A stretch of 5,985 bases of DNA from Ruminococcus sp. UBA5129 (GTDB lineage: Bacteria > Bacillota > Clostridia > Oscillospirales > Ruminococcaceae). The position numbers and the translations under genes are program-made. Under the pieces are notes generated by a model. The model had not been told where the DNA came from. It worked only from the letters and a program-made list of their open reading frames with translations, and made no database searches. The stretch lies in assembly GCA_002414125.1 (NCBI GenBank), contig DHYN01000015.1, positions 22,480-28,464 on the forward strand. The letters are read 5' to 3'. This document shows positions 5,022 to 5,985 of the stretch, in pieces; positions within the stretch are counted from its first letter, which is position 1; each line of letters starts with the position of its first letter.

Positions 5022-5985
5022 ATGGCGGCTAAAAAGAAAAAGAAAAGAAGCGGCACCGGTCTCGTGCAGGTCATCCTCGGAGACCGCAGAAACGGCGATA
5101 TAAGCCTTTCGTTCTTTGCATATGTTATGATACTTCTTGTTGTCGGACTCGTAATGATGTCTTCTGCGAGTTATGCATGGGCATACAGCGAGAAGAACGG
5201 TGACGGACTTTACTACGCGCGAAATCAGCTCATCAATGCAGGAATAGGCTTTGCTGCGATGCTGGTCTTTATGAAGATAGACTACCATAATTTCAAGCTT
5301 ATCAGACTGCCTTTCCTTAAAAAATTCAACATTGCATCACTGATGTACCTTGCAGGAGCAGTGCTGCTTTTGCTGACGCTTGCTATCGGTAATGATGAGG
5401 GCGGTAATATGGGAGCAAAGCGTTGGCTCGACATCGGACCTATCGGATTCCAGCCGTCAGAGCTTGCGAAATTCACGCTCATCATCTTCTTTGCCTACAG
5501 CATGGAGAAGGATGCCGCCAAGATGGACAGATTCGGCACAGGCATCATAAAGTACGGATTGTTCCTTGCACTTTACGCAGGTCTTATCATCCTCGAACCG
5601 CATCTTTCGGGTACTATACTCGTCTGCGTTATCGCTGCGGCGCTTATTATCTGCGGCGGTGCGAACAAGAAATACCTCATACCGCTCGCTGTTGCAGGTG
5701 TGACTCTTTTCTACGCCTATATCAAATGGCAGATGGGTATTGAGGGAAGCTATATCGCAAAGCGTATCAAATCCTTTCAGGATCCGTTTGCGGATGTCCT
5801 CAATGATACATGGCAGACGGCAAACTCTCTCATCGCTATCGGTTCGGGAGGAGTTTTCGGTCTCGGACTGGGTAACTCGCGACAAAAGTATCTCTATCTC
5901 CCCGAAACGAAAAACGACTTCGTTTTCCCGATCGTGTGCGAGGAGCTTGGCTTTGTGGGAGCGGTCGCTATAATACTTGTATTCC
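5022..5985 (+). CDS. ftsW: SEDS-family peptidoglycan glycosyltransferase FtsW/SpoVE (partial, 3' end outside window)
   Basis: The frame is open from ATG 5022 to the right edge, giving 321 codons of a protein that usually has 370-420. SEDS proteins are integral membrane enzymes that polymerise lipid II into glycan strands, paired with a class B PBP. A basic cytoplasmic N-terminus (KKKKKR at 4-9) precedes about eight visible hydrophobic spans. Family motifs are GAKRWLDIGPIGFQPSELAKF (131-151), EPHLSGT (192-198), the segment RIKSFQDPFADVLNDTWQ (248-265) holding the candidate catalytic aspartates of the large extracellular loop, SLIAIGSGGVFGLGLGNSRQK (269-289), LPETKNDFVF (293-302) and EELGFVGA (307-314). 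Position after mraY and beside a SpoVD-type PBP favours FtsW/SpoVE over RodA. SpoVE and FtsW cannot be told apart here. murD, which separates mraY from spoVE in Bacillus, is absent. Confidence 0.93.
   Translation, partial: MAAKKKKKRSGTGLVQVILGDRRNGDISLSFFAYVMILLVVGLVMMSSASYAWAYSEKNGDGLYYARNQLINAGIGFAAMLVFMKIDYHNFKLIRLPFLKKFNIASLMYLAGAVLLLLTLAIGNDEGGNMGAKRWLDIGPIGFQPSELAKFTLIIFFAYSMEKDAAKMDRFGTGIIKYGLFLALYAGLIILEPHLSGTILVCVIAAALIICGGANKKYLIPLAVAGVTLFYAYIKWQMGIEGSYIAKRIKSFQDPFADVLNDTWQTANSLIAIGSGGVFGLGLGNSRQKYLYLPETKNDFVFPIVCEELGFVGAVAIILVF

Noticed and set aside
4419..5288. A 289-codon open frame on the minus strand
   Set aside because: It lies antisense to mraY and the start of the SEDS gene, both of which have full family motifs and good ribosome binding sites. 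Its translation shows no recognisable domain.
1..5985. CRISPR arrays, tRNA or rRNA genes, insertion sequences, phage genes, defence or novel systems
   Set aside because: No repeat-spacer pattern, RNA gene signature, transposase or other accessory gene is visible. Nearly all the window is accounted for by conserved cell wall genes.

Overview
This window is a stretch of a bacterial division and cell wall (dcw) cluster. It holds four co-directional plus-strand genes for peptidoglycan synthesis: a SpoVD/FtsI-type class B penicillin-binding protein with two PASTA domains, murE, mraY, and the 5' part of a SEDS-family gene (ftsW/spoVE) that runs off the right edge. Several traits suggest a Gram-positive anaerobe of the Clostridia, perhaps Ruminococcus or a relative in the Oscillospiraceae. 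These are the Bacillus/Clostridium-like order, the PASTA-bearing PBP with a SpoVD-type cysteine pair, an EPHLSG motif in the SEDS protein, strong GGAGG-type ribosome binding sites, and roughly balanced base composition with many C-ending codons. The genus is inference only. MurE carries the DNPR motif of meso-diaminopimelate-adding enzymes, so the wall is probably of the m-DAP type.

Layout: 1-107 is a lower-GC leader, possibly with the tail of an upstream gene (ftsL is the usual neighbour) and a weak promoter-like extended -10. 108-2453 is the PBP; its GTG start has a good Shine-Dalgarno site, while an in-frame ATG at 87 has none. 2468-3901 is murE. 3902-3965 is a 64-base gap with a 6-bp hairpin. 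3966-4994 is mraY. 5022-5985 is the partial ftsW/spoVE. No strong terminator separates the genes, so they probably form one operon. The only gap above 30 bases between genes is murE-mraY.

How they work together: MurE adds the third amino acid to UDP-MurNAc-L-Ala-D-Glu in the cytoplasm. MraY moves the finished phospho-MurNAc-pentapeptide onto undecaprenyl phosphate in the membrane, giving lipid I. After MurG makes lipid II, the SEDS protein polymerises glycan and its partner class B PBP crosslinks it. murF (often between murE and mraY in clostridia) and murD (between mraY and spoVE in Bacillus) are both absent here and must lie elsewhere.

This is a conserved housekeeping region and I found no novel system. 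The points worth a second look are the PBP start site, the PBP cysteine pair, a His-to-Phe change in a MurE signature motif, and the murE-mraY gap.
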